A stretch of DNA of 16,223 nt from NCBI GenBank assembly GCA_003168295.1, contig PMST01000685.1, positions 2,093 through 18,315 of the forward strand, read 5' to 3'. The translations under genes and the position numbers were made by a program. Origin of the DNA: Actinomycetota bacterium. Its GTDB lineage: Bacteria; Actinomycetota; Actinomycetes; Streptosporangiales; Streptosporangiaceae. Below are positions 1 to 6,599 of this stretch, in pieces. The notes beneath the pieces were generated by a model, which had not been told where the DNA came from, searched no databases, and saw only the letters and a list, made by a program, of their open reading frames with translations. The first letter of the stretch is position 1; each line of letters starts with the position of its first letter.

Positions 1-168
1 GACCGGGACGGCAAGGTCCTCTACACCGTGACGCTCGACGTACTCGACGGGCAGATCCAGACGATCCGCTCGGTGAGCAACCCCGACAAGCTCAGGCACC
101 TGGGTCCGGTGGCGGACGCCTGGGCGATCAGCCGCGAGGTGAACCAGGCCCGGAGGCCCAGGGATTGA
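1..168 (+). CDS. C-terminal end of ECF41/SigJ-type RNA polymerase sigma factor (partial, 5' end outside window)
   Basis: The first 55 codons in frame 1 run to a TGA at 166-168. They encode the end of the SnoaL-like C-terminal extension found in ECF41 (SigJ-type) sigma factors. Two stretches are characteristic: LDVLDGQIQTIRSV and the NPDKLRHLGPV block, which in this family closes the extension and influences sigma activity. The DNA-binding regions 2 and 4 lie upstream of the window. ECF41 genes usually sit beside a carboxymuconolactone decarboxylase or oxidoreductase partner gene. None is downstream here, so any partner would be upstream. The subfamily is a confident call from the C-terminal motif alone; the regulon is unknown. 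Confidence 0.8.
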   Translation, partial: DRDGKVLYTVTLDVLDGQIQTIRSVSNPDKLRHLGPVADAWAISREVNQARRPRD

Positions 169-183
169 CCGGAAGATCGGACC

Positions 184-224
184 GCGATCGGGGGTTGCCC
201 CGATCCGCGCGGGCCGCCGCGCGG
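184..224 (+). terminator. tandem hairpin terminator after the sigma factor gene
   Basis: Sixteen bases after the sigma stop codon there is a perfect 8-bp stem (GATCGGGG at 186-193, CCCCGATC at 198-205) with a GTTG loop. It is followed at once by a second stem (CCGCGCGG at 205-212 and 217-224) with a GCCG loop. There is no T-tract, which is common for actinobacterial terminators. It lies between two convergent genes and could stop transcription from both sides. Confidence 0.65.
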
Positions 225-324
225 TAGTGGGGTGGAAGTCGGCCGAACGAACACCCGGGCGGTCGCGTCTGGCGGAGTTGAACCCGTAGCAGGCGAGCCG
301 GGCAGGGACCACGGCGTGCGTCGG

Positions 325-1413
325 TTAGACGGTGAGCCGCCTCCAGCTGGTGCCTGCGTTGCGGGTTATCCACAGATAGCCGTTGGTGCCGAGGGCTACG
401 CCCTGGGTGTTCGTTTCGAACCCGACCAGGGAGAAGCCGTGTCCGCGGTTGATCAGCGAGACTTGCCAGCCGTGCCCGGTGAGCTGGTACAGGTCCGGCC
501 CGAGGTTCCAGGCGAACCGGCCGCCTGCGACTGCGGTCACGCCCTGCGGGGGCTGCGGCGGCGGCTTGCCGGCACTCCAGCTGCTGCCCTCATTGACGGA
601 CTCGTAGGCCAGCTGGGTCTGCGCCTGGTTGGTCATGACGTCGCAGACCAGGTAGACCAGGCCGTCGGTGGAGGTCCCGAGCGCGGCGAACGGCACGTAG
701 GTCTGACCCTGCCCGCACGGCAGTGATTCGTGGCGCGCCGGCTGGGTGCCGGCGAACACATCCAGGGACGGGGCGATCGGCCCGGCGCCCTGCTGGCCGA
801 CGACGTAGGCGACGTCGCCGTGAACGGTGAGGGTCGCGGAGCGGTCCGGCGTGGAGCCGAGGTTCGTCCAGGCGGTGCTGCCCACCCGGGCCCGCCAGAT
901 GTCCGGGTAGGGCTGCGCGCCGGCGATGGACCACACCCAGCCGGCGGCGGTTTCGAGCGAGAGCACCTGGGTCAGCCCGCCCGGCTGCCAGGAGGCGGCG
1001 CCGTCGGTGGTGATCCAGAGCGGACCAGCGGCGCTCCAGGCGTATCCGACCTGCGGGGAGGCGAACCGGATGTGCGCCGCGCCGGCGGGCGGGCCGGGCA
1101 GCCGGGTCCAGCTGGCGCCGCCGTCGGTCGTGGTGACCAGCTCGCCGCTCCCGAGCACCCAGCCTTGACCGGCGGAGACGAAGCTCACGTCCTGGACGTC
1201 GATCGGGCCGGCGGCCCGCGCGCTCGGGGACGCCGGCGTCGGCGGGCTGGTGGCTGCGGTGACGGAGGGGCTCGCGGTGACGGAGGGGCTCGCGGTTGCC
1301 GGGGCTGACGCGGCGGCCGGCAACTGCCCAGAGCCGGGCTTGGACGACCCGCAGCCGGCCAGCGCGACGAGCGCGACGAGCGCCGCAGCGTAAACCGAGA
1401 AGCATCTGCTCAT
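325..1413 (-). CDS. secreted lipoprotein with Asp-box (BNR/YCF48-like) beta-propeller repeats
   Basis: This 362-aa protein has a lipoprotein signal peptide: a hydrophobic stretch (residues 7-19) and a lipobox L18-A-G-C21, with Cys21 as the lipidated residue. A Ser/Thr/Ala/Pro linker (about 25-68) leads to a repeat domain. Asp-box-like motifs occur four times: TTDGGASW (95-102), TTDGAASW (135-142), VNEGSSW (273-279) and RNAGTSW (351-357). This spacing resembles BNR/sialidase-like or YCF48-type propellers. The sialidase catalytic arginine triad is not evident, so a binding or scaffold role outside the membrane is more likely than hydrolysis. The linker contains a perfect duplication (TASPSV twice). 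The ATG at 1413 is preceded by AGGGGG at only 1-nt spacing, so the start is plausible but its ribosome binding site is poor. The gene converges with the sigma gene. Confidence 0.75.
   Translation of the reverse strand: MSRCFSVYAAALVALVALAGCGSSKPGSGQLPAAASAPATASPSVTASPSVTAATSPPTPASPSARAAGPIDVQDVSFVSAGQGWVLGSGELVTTTDGGASWTRLPGPPAGAAHIRFASPQVGYAWSAAGPLWITTDGAASWQPGGLTQVLSLETAAGWVWSIAGAQPYPDIWRARVGSTAWTNLGSTPDRSATLTVHGDVAYVVGQQGAGPIAPSLDVFAGTQPARHESLPCGQGQTYVPFAALGTSTDGLVYLVCDVMTNQAQTQLAYESVNEGSSWSAGKPPPQPPQGVTAVAGGRFAWNLGPDLYQLTGHGWQVSLINRGHGFSLVGFETNTQGVALGTNGYLWITRNAGTSWRRLTV
1258..1293. repeat. 18-bp tandem duplication inside the lipoprotein linker
   Basis: The unit GGTGACGGAGGGGCTCGC occurs twice with no mismatch (1258-1275 and 1276-1293). 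It keeps the reading frame and encodes a duplicated six-residue segment of the low-complexity linker. It looks like a slippage product and is probably variable between strains. Confidence 0.85.
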
Positions 1414-1668
1414 ACCCCCTGGACGCCGAAGTCCCCCACCCGGTTGCTATCGCAGGTCAACGCGAGGATGCAGACGGCGATCTGTTAACGGCAGCCGTCC
1501 TGGCCGCCGATGCCGCCTTCGCGCACGTACTGGCCGAACGCACCGCGGTGGTTACCGCCGTGCCGACGGCGTAGGGAAGGTAGTGCTGCGGAAGTCGAGA
1601 GTAAGGTGGAGACTGGGCTATACCGGGGCTCAGTCGCGCTCATGCATGACAGGGGATCGGACCCAATC

Positions 1669-2079
1669 ATGTCCAAACGTTTCGCCTACGCTATTGACAA
1701 GCGATATCTGCCTTTGCTGGTGCCCTTCGGGCTGCGAGGTTCAAAGGACGGCGTCACGCTCACGGACGAAGGCTCCCTCTCGGCGACTTTCGGTTTCTTC
1801 AAGATCAAGACGCCGCTGGCAAATGTCACTGAGGCGCACATCACCCGGAACTACCGCTGGTGGACCGCGTTCGGTGTTCGTGGATCCATGGTCGACGACG
1901 GCTTGAGCTTCGGAACGAACCACAACGCGGGGGTGTGCATCCATTTCGCGGAGAAGGTGCCATCACCGCTTCGCCGAAGTGGCCACTCGGCGCTCACCGT
2001 GACCGTGGCGGACCTCGAAGGGCTGACCAACGCCTTGGCCGCCGGGGACGGCGAAGCATCCAGCGCCTCCCCGACCTAA
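1669..2079 (+). CDS. conserved small PH-domain-like protein of unknown function
   Basis: This 136-aa cytosolic protein resembles small actinobacterial hypothetical proteins that begin with a SKRFAYxID motif. Conserved-looking blocks are RYLPLLVPFGL near the start, DGVTLTDEGSLSATFGFFKI, the NYRWWTAFG segment, GVCIHFAEKVPSPL, and a closing LTVTVADLEGL. The alternating strand pattern suggests a PH-like beta fold. No signal peptide or membrane segment is present. I chose ATG 1669 because it gives the MSKRF amino end, with GGGG/GGA purines upstream. An in-frame ATG at 1642 would add nine residues. No functional partner is evident: the lipoprotein gene upstream is divergent. The biochemical role is unknown. 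Confidence 0.7.
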   Translation: MSKRFAYAIDKRYLPLLVPFGLRGSKDGVTLTDEGSLSATFGFFKIKTPLANVTEAHITRNYRWWTAFGVRGSMVDDGLSFGTNHNAGVCIHFAEKVPSPLRRSGHSALTVTVADLEGLTNALAAGDGEASSASPT

Positions 2080-2288
2080 GCCGGACCGGCCGACGACCCG
2101 GCGCATCCTTCGCTGGGGTAGGACCCGATCTGATGAACGAGTAGCAGCCAATCGATCGCATCCTCGGAGCTCTCGCCAAGCTCGACGTCACGGCGGTGGC
2201 ACCTGGAGCGGGTGCGCGCCCGGAACCTGACAGAAAGATCGGGCAGTTACCCGATTCGCCGCCGGTGGCCGGTCCGTACAACGGATTC

Positions 2289-2579
2289 ATGACCACCATC
2301 CATGACCACAGCGCGGCCAGCGGGGTGCCGCAATTCGCCCGGGCCGGTTCGTTCCTTGAGGGCCTGGCCGCCCAAGATTCCGCCCAGCTCGGCGGCGCGC
2401 TCGCCCCTGGGCTAGCTGTCGTCTGCGTCGGCGCTCCGTTCCGCACCTCCATCGCCGCGGGACGGAGCGCCGGGCGCCTGTCCGGCCTGGGCCGCTACTG
2501 GCGCTGCATGCGGGTGTTCTTGTCCTTCCGGCGGGTCTGCAGGCTGGCCCAGCCCGAGCCGTTCCTGGCCGTCGGGTGA
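2289..2579 (+). pseudogene. possible truncated SnoaL/NTF2-like protein
   Basis: This 96-codon frame starts at ATG 2289. Its first roughly 40 residues match the usual opening of SnoaL-like polyketide-cyclase-fold proteins: a short polar leader, then FLEGLAAQDSAQLGGALAP. Normal members are about 130-150 aa and continue with strands rich in Arg, Leu and Pro and a Trp-Phe-Gly-Asp-like segment. Those are missing here: after about residue 42 the sequence loses resemblance to the fold. There is no clear ribosome binding site. The upstream sigma factor also carries a SnoaL-like extension, but the two pieces are over 2 kb apart and I see no direct link. It could also be a chance open frame. Confidence 0.3.
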
Positions 2580-2592
2580 TCAGGCCACCCCG

Positions 2593-2606
2593 ACTGCGGC
2601 CGCAGT
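2593..2606 (-). terminator. palindrome just downstream of the DUF1707 gene
   Basis: ACTGCGGCCGCAGT is a perfect 14-bp palindrome. It begins one base past the DUF1707 stop codon (TAG at 2610-2608, read on the minus strand). It can fold into a short GC-rich hairpin and is a candidate terminator. There is no T-tract. Confidence 0.35.
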
Positions 2607-2607
2607 T

Positions 2608-3165
2608 CTATCGCCCTTCCGTTGCATCGTCCGGGTCACCGTGTTCGGCGGGGAGTTCCGGAGCGGTGTCCTTGGCCGCCTGCTCTTCCAGCCGGAGGAC
2701 CTCGCGCTCGATGACCGATTCGCGCTGCACGACAGTCTTAACGAGGTTGATCCCGAGGAACAGCATCGGGAACGCGGGCCAGAAGAAGCCGCGGCCGGCG
2801 ACAGCGATCCAGATCACCGTACAGATGATGCTAGGGACGAGGAAGGCCGCGAATGACTCCTCCACGTCCTTGCGCCACTTGCGCGCGCCGCGCGTCCTGT
2901 AATCCGCGCGCAGGAGCGGCGCGGGTGCCATCGGCGGGCTGTCAAGCGGCACGAGATCGGTGACGAGGGAGGACACTTCACCGAGGGTCCGGCTGCCGTA
3001 CAGGGTGTTCAGCCTGTCGTCGTACTCCTCGCGGGTGAGGCGCCCGTCCGCGAAAGCATCGGCGAGCGCGGCGCGGACGATCTCCCGGTCGGCGTCCGAA
3101 GCGCGCATCGACGCGTGCCCCGGCTGCCGCGGGTCAAGACGGAACGACTCCCAGAAGGTCTCCAC
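2608..3165 (-). CDS. DUF1707 (SHOCT-like) domain membrane protein
   Basis: Using the GTG at 3165, the protein is 185 aa. Residues 20-72 form a DUF1707 domain: MRASDADRE, then DAFADGRLTREEYDDRLN, then SRTLGEVSSLVTDL. Two hydrophobic segments follow (about 105-122 and 127-144), giving a 2TM hairpin. The charged tail (147-165) is predicted to be helical or coiled coil, with an acidic end. Family members are small membrane-associated proteins of unknown role, common beside regulators and stress genes. GTG 3165 was chosen because AGGA lies nine bases upstream. An upstream TTG at 3222 in the same frame has no such signal and precedes a -10-like GATAAT. ATG 3108 would start exactly at MRASD and is an alternative. 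It lies downstream of the TetR gene on the same strand, 62 bases away. Confidence 0.85.
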   Translation of the reverse strand: METFWESFRLDPRQPGHASMRASDADREIVRAALADAFADGRLTREEYDDRLNTLYGSRTLGEVSSLVTDLVPLDSPPMAPAPLLRADYRTRGARKWRKDVEESFAAFLVPSIICTVIWIAVAGRGFFWPAFPMLFLGINLVKTVVQRESVIEREVLRLEEQAAKDTAPELPAEHGDPDDATEGR

Positions 3166-3227
3166 GGAACACCGTCCTGTCCGCTGCCGGCATCGTGGTT
3201 TGTCTACGCCATTATCCAGCAAGCGGT

Positions 3228-3875
3228 CTACGGCCGGGGCGACGCTGTGACCGGGGGCGAGTGGCTCGGTTCGTTCGGGCTGGCGAGCAGGCGGGACAGG
3301 ACCTCGTCGATCGCTCCGGTCCCGGCCAGCGTGGCCGCGTCGGGTGAGTCCGAGCGGGCGACGAACAGCGCGATCTCGTCGATCGCGGCCAGGATGACGT
3401 GGGAGAACACCTCAACCAGGTCGGGCGCGAGTCCTCCCTGGCTGGCGATCGCCGCGAGGGCTCCTTTGATCAGCCCGAGGGCGTGGCGCTCCCCCAGGGC
3501 TCGCCAGCGCTGCCACCCGAGTACCGAGGGCGCGTCGATCAGCAGGATCTGCTGGATCACCGGGTCCCTGGCGATCCGGACCCATTCCAGGCAGCCGGCT
3601 TTCAGCGCGGCCGCCGGGCCGGGCGCGCCGGCGGCTGCCTCCATGGTGCGCCGCCCGACGTCGGTTTCCAGCGCTTCCAGTACCGCCTCGAACAGGACGT
3701 CCTTCCCCTTGAAGTGGTGATAGAGCGAACCCCGGCTGGCGCCGGATTCCTGCAGGACGGCATCGATCGACGTCGCCTCGTACCCGCGTTCGGCGAACAG
3801 CGCGGTGGCCACCTCGAGCAGGTGCTCGCGGGTCGCCGCTCCGCGCGCGACGTTCTGGTTCACCCGGTCAGGCAC
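3228..3875 (-). CDS. TetR/AcrR-family transcriptional repressor
   Basis: This 215-aa protein opens with a typical TetR DNA-binding domain. Helix 1 contains TREHLLEVATALFAERGYEAT (15-35, shown here as a description of position). The helix-turn-helix (about 35-58) has SIDAVLQESGASRGSLYHHF and then KGKDVLFEAV. The C-terminal ligand-binding helices contain the VIQQILLIDAPSVLGWQRWR segment common in a large actinobacterial TetR subgroup. It starts at GTG 3875, with GAGAGGG nine bases upstream. It is transcribed divergently from the DHA2 efflux gene, and the shared 130-base region carries a long symmetrical inverted repeat. This arrangement indicates a local repressor of the pump that also represses itself. 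The ligand is unknown. Confidence 0.93.
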   Translation of the reverse strand: MPDRVNQNVARGAATREHLLEVATALFAERGYEATSIDAVLQESGASRGSLYHHFKGKDVLFEAVLEALETDVGRRTMEAAAGAPGPAAALKAGCLEWVRIARDPVIQQILLIDAPSVLGWQRWRALGERHALGLIKGALAAIASQGGLAPDLVEVFSHVILAAIDEIALFVARSDSPDAATLAGTGAIDEVLSRLLASPNEPSHSPPVTASPRP

Positions 3876-3898
3876 GCAACCCAGCCCTCTCGAAAATC

Positions 3899-3955
3899 GA
3901 TTGACGAACCGACTGTCGGTCTAGATAGTTAGACCGGTAGTCGGTTTAGTCAATC
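3899..3955. promoter_or_regulatory. long symmetrical TetR operator overlapping divergent promoters
   Basis: The left arm is GATTGAC (3899-3905), G, then AACCGACTGTCGGTCTA (3907-3923). The right arm mirrors it: TAGACCGGTAGTCGGTT (3930-3946), TA, then GTCAATC (3949-3955). Over the 17-base inner arms only two positions differ. The left arm contains its own 13-bp palindrome, ACCGACTGTCGGT (3908-3920). The outer GTCAA/TTGAC blocks double as -35 elements for both directions. TetR binding here would cover both promoters. The regulator-target link is inferred from position. Confidence 0.8.
3901..3929 (+). promoter_or_regulatory. promoter of the DHA2 efflux gene
   Basis: A -35 TTGACG (3901-3906), a 17-base spacer and a -10 GATAGT (3924-3929) read toward the pump gene, predicting a leader of about 70 bases. 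The matching -35 for tetR is TTGACT on the minus strand (3953-3948), with a weaker -10 such as AACTAT (3930-3925). The spacer of each promoter is one operator arm. Confidence 0.65.
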
Positions 3956-4005
3956 ATACCGGGTCCGGGCCCGCCGGACCAGGCGCCAGCACAGGAGGCA
4001 CGCAC

Positions 4006-5616
4006 ATGACCCCGCCGCCAGAGATCCCGCCCGCACGCAAGCGCATCACGCTGCTCGCGCTGTGCCTGGCGGCGTTCATCATCAGCCTGGACGTCACGAT
4101 CGTGAACGTGGCCCTGCCTGCACTGGTGCGGCAGACCGGCGCCACCACCACGGACCTGCAATGGGTGGTGGATGCCTACAACCTGGTCTTCGCCGCGCTC
4201 GTCCTGGTCGCCGGCAGCATGTCCGACCGGCTGGGACGTAAGGGAATGCTGCTGGCCGGCCTGGGCGTATTCGGCACCGCCAGCCTGGCCGGCTCGCTCG
4301 CCAACTCCACCGGTCAGCTGACCGGGGCCAGGGCGGTCATGGGGCTCGGTGCCGCGATGATCTTCCCGGCCACCTTGTCGCTGCTGACCAACGTTTTCAC
4401 CGGCCGAAGCGAGCGGGCGGCCGCGATCGGCCTGTGGGGTGCCACCTCCGGAGTCGGGATCGCCGCTGGGCCTATTGTCGGCGGCTGGCTCCTTGAGCAC
4501 TACTGGTGGGGCAGTGTCTTCGTGTTCATGGTCCCGGTGGCGGCCGGGGTGGCCGCCCTGGCCGCCTGGGCCGTCCCGACTTCCCGGGACCCGCGCACGC
4601 CGCGGACGGACTGGCGGGGGCTGATCTTGTCGGCGGCCGGGATGGGCGCGCTGGTGCTGGGGATCATCCAGGCACCCGACTGGGGCTGGGGTTCGGCGCG
4701 GGCCATCGGGACGCTGGCCGCCGGCGCGGCCCTGCTGGCCGCCTTCGCGGCGGCCGAGGCCCGCACTGCGCATCCGATGCTGGACATCGCGCTGTTCCGC
4801 AACCCGCGCTTCACCGCCGCCAGCGGGTCGGTGGCCATCGCGTTCTTCGCCCTGAACGGCTTCATCTTCCTGGCGACACAGTACTTCCAGGTCGTCAAGG
4901 GGTTCGGCCCGCTGGGCACCGGGGTGCGGCTGCTGCCGGTGGCCGGGTCGGTCGCGGTCGCCTCGGTGACCGGGACCAGGCTGGCCGTCCGCATCGGCAA
5001 CAAGATCATCGTCGGCGGCGGGCTGGTGTTGTTCTGCGCGGCGCTGCTGTGGATCTCTACCGTGTCCCAGGCGACTTCGTTCTGGGTACTCGCGGCGCAG
5101 ATGATCGTGTTCGGGACCGGGATGGGGCTGACCCAGGCGCCGGCCACCGAGGCCATCATGGGCGCCGTCCCGAAGCACAAGGCCGGCGTCGGGTCGGCCG
5201 TCAACGACGCGACCAGGCTGTTCGGCGGCACCCTCGGCGTCGCCGTCATCGGCAGCCTGACCGCCTCCCTGTACACCAGCCGGCTGGCCGCCACGCTCCC
5301 GGCTGGGTTGCCGGCCCGGGCCATCAGCGCCGCCAGGGGATCGGTCGGCGGCGCCGTGATCGCTGCCCAGCAGACCAGCCACGCCGGGTTCGCCCAGCTC
5401 GGATCCCGGCTGAAGGACGCCGCGGTCCTCGCCTTCCTGCACAGCTTCGCCGGAGGCTGCCTCGTCGCCGGCGCCGTCGCCGCCGCCGGTGCTCTCGTGG
5501 CCATCTTCGGCCTCCCGGCCCGGCCCGCCGACTCCAGGGCCCAAACCCGGCCGCCCGCCGCAACCGACCCTCAGCACCCAAGCACCCTCGAACGCCAGAA
5601 CGTCCGGGCCCTGTGA
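4006..5616 (+). CDS. DHA2-family (EmrB/QacA-type) MFS multidrug efflux transporter
   Basis: This 536-aa protein has about 14 hydrophobic segments, the expected size and topology for proton-driven drug:H+ antiporters of the DHA2 group. TM1 carries motif D1 (LDVTIVNVALP, with D29 in the membrane). Loop 2-3 has motif A (GSMSDRLGRKG, 70-80). TM4 has R109 in ARAVMGLGAA (motif B). TM5 has the antiporter motif C (GVGIAAGPIVGG, 149-160). A Pro-rich, cytosolic tail of roughly 35 residues ends the protein. ATG 4006 is preceded by AGGAGG seven bases upstream, a strong ribosome binding site. The gene is divergent from the TetR repressor. It likely exports a toxic small molecule or natural product; the substrate cannot be read from sequence. 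Confidence 0.95.
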   Translation: MTPPPEIPPARKRITLLALCLAAFIISLDVTIVNVALPALVRQTGATTTDLQWVVDAYNLVFAALVLVAGSMSDRLGRKGMLLAGLGVFGTASLAGSLANSTGQLTGARAVMGLGAAMIFPATLSLLTNVFTGRSERAAAIGLWGATSGVGIAAGPIVGGWLLEHYWWGSVFVFMVPVAAGVAALAAWAVPTSRDPRTPRTDWRGLILSAAGMGALVLGIIQAPDWGWGSARAIGTLAAGAALLAAFAAAEARTAHPMLDIALFRNPRFTAASGSVAIAFFALNGFIFLATQYFQVVKGFGPLGTGVRLLPVAGSVAVASVTGTRLAVRIGNKIIVGGGLVLFCAALLWISTVSQATSFWVLAAQMIVFGTGMGLTQAPATEAIMGAVPKHKAGVGSAVNDATRLFGGTLGVAVIGSLTASLYTSRLAATLPAGLPARAISAARGSVGGAVIAAQQTSHAGFAQLGSRLKDAAVLAFLHSFAGGCLVAGAVAAAGALVAIFGLPARPADSRAQTRPPAATDPQHPSTLERQNVRAL

Positions 5617-5694
5617 ACGGCTCCGTGGTGTACGGCGTGACCAACCTGGCCACCCAGAAACGCGACCGTAGGCATCCCGATCCCGGTCCCACTT

Positions 5695-5710
5695 AGTGAG
5701 GCTGCTCACT
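5695..5710 (+). terminator. candidate hairpin terminator after the efflux gene
   Basis: AGTGAG (5695-5700), a GCTG loop and CTCACT (5705-5710) form a perfect 6-bp stem about 80 bases beyond the transporter stop codon. It lies in the 228-base gap between two convergent genes. A second palindrome, CCGAAAATTTCGG (5741-5753), lies just beyond it. The stem is modest and the call is tentative. Confidence 0.35.
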
Positions 5711-5844
5711 GATTGTCCGGGACAAGCACCACTGCCCGTTCCGAAAATTTCGGTTCCAGCCACATTCGCGCGATCGGCGGGTATGTCGCCGAACGGCGCG
5801 ATCAGACATATCAAAGGGGCCGCGCTTTCAGATTCTGGAACCCT

Positions 5845-6522
5845 CTAGCTGGCGACGCCGATGGTTTGTTTGATGGTCTCGGGCTGCTGGAGAGCGCGGA
5901 GCATGTACTGGGCGACGTCGGCGCGTGAAATGACGAGGCCGCGGCGGAGGTTTTGGCCGTGGGCGGTCCGGTAGGTGCCGGTCAGGGGCTTGTCGGTCAG
6001 CCGCGGCGGTCGTACGGCAGTCCAGTCCAGGTCGCTGTCGCGGAGGATGTCTTCCATCTGCGCGAGATCGGCGTAGTGCTTGCGGAACGCGACCTTGATC
6101 AGCGGGTTGAGCAGGTGCTGCATGATGAAGCCGTCGCCCGGGTCGTGCTTGGGCGGGTTCGGCCTGGCGGGTGAGGGCACGGTGCCGATGGGCGCGGCGC
6201 TGACGACGACGATGCGTCGCGCGCCGGCGGCCTTCATCGCCGCGACGATGGCCTGGGTGCCCCGGGCGGCGATCCCGGTCTCGGCGTTGGATCGCGGTCC
6301 CAGGCCGGAGAGCACGCCATCGGCTCCCTGGACCGCGGACGCGAGTGTGGCCGGGTCCGGGGCCGCCAGGTCGGCTGAGACGACGCGTACCTGGCTGGAC
6401 AGCTGGCCAGGCAGTTTCTGGGGGTGGCGGACGACCGCGGTGACATCGTGACCTGCATCGACGGCCTGCTCGAGGAGCTGCAGGCCGATGCCGCCGGTCG
6501 CGGCGAAGATCGTGAGTTTCAT
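5845..6522 (-). CDS. NAD(P)-binding atypical SDR (NmrA/NAD(P)H-binding type)
   Basis: This 225-aa single-domain Rossmann protein starts with a short first strand and glycine motif (IFAATGGIG, 5-13), slightly degenerate from the usual GATGxxG. R32 (AVVRHPQKL) after the second strand suggests NADP(H) preference. Further family features are DLAAPD (51-56), ADGVLSGLG (67-75), the RIVVVSAAPIG strand (102-112), and the late DWTAVRPPRLTD block (166-177) typical of NAD(P)H-binding flavin-reductase-like proteins. No classical YxxxK catalytic pair is apparent, so it may be a sensor or a reductase of the BVR-B/YwnB kind. ATG 6522 has GAAGGG six bases upstream. It is divergent from the MarR gene, 61 bases apart, and is the likely MarR target. 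Confidence 0.88.
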   Translation of the reverse strand: MKLTIFAATGGIGLQLLEQAVDAGHDVTAVVRHPQKLPGQLSSQVRVVSADLAAPDPATLASAVQGADGVLSGLGPRSNAETGIAARGTQAIVAAMKAAGARRIVVVSAAPIGTVPSPARPNPPKHDPGDGFIMQHLLNPLIKVAFRKHYADLAQMEDILRDSDLDWTAVRPPRLTDKPLTGTYRTAHGQNLRRGLVISRADVAQYMLRALQQPETIKQTIGVAS

Positions 6523-6554
6523 CTGAGGCCCTTCGGGGAGTATCGTTTCCTCTG

Positions 6555-6599
6555 TATTCCATAAGACACTAGGATCATATCATATGAATTCCATATCAT
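6555..6599. promoter_or_regulatory. probable MarR operator and promoter region overlapping the marR start codon
   Basis: ATATGAATTCCATAT (6582-6596) is a 15-bp palindrome with one mismatched pair, and it contains the marR ATG (6584-6586). A half-site, TATTCCATA, recurs at 6555-6563, nearer the SDR gene. CATATCAT occurs twice (6576-6583 and 6592-6599). A -10-like TAGGAT (6570-6575) lies eight bases before the ATG. Its AGGA could instead act as the ribosome binding site. The AT-rich composition stands out from the GC-rich surroundings. Autoregulation by MarR is inferred. Confidence 0.65.

Larger units (their letters stand above)
2080..2607. other. gene-poor stretch with a possible SnoaL-like gene remnant
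   Basis: About 530 bases separate two credible genes and hold no convincing intact gene. An open frame from ATG 2289 to 2579 (96 codons) starts with MTTIHDHSAASG and then FARAGSFLEGLAAQDSAQLGGALAP, described here in two pieces. That resembles the first helix of SnoaL/NTF2-like proteins. The rest of the frame (Arg/Cys-rich, ending in RLAQPEPFLAVG) does not continue the fold. I could not restore the fold cleanly in another frame. The likeliest reading is a decayed or truncated SnoaL-like gene. Confidence 0.4.

Noticed and set aside
1414..1574. Plus-strand frame ending LTAAVLAADAAFAHVLAERT… then TAG at 1572-1574
   Set aside because: It reads protein-like and could be a gene tail, but it has no start outside the antisense of the lipoprotein gene and no recognised family. 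GC-rich chance frames often look Ala-rich.
5741..5753. CCGAAAATTTCGG palindrome as a regulator site
   Set aside because: It is a neat 13-bp palindrome but lies between two convergent gene ends with no promoter nearby. It was mentioned only as a possible part of the terminator region.
3946..5814. Very long minus-strand frame (over 600 codons) opposite the efflux gene
   Set aside because: It is an antisense shadow: low-complexity Gly/Arg/Asp/Gln sequence, while the plus strand encodes a clear 14-TM transporter.
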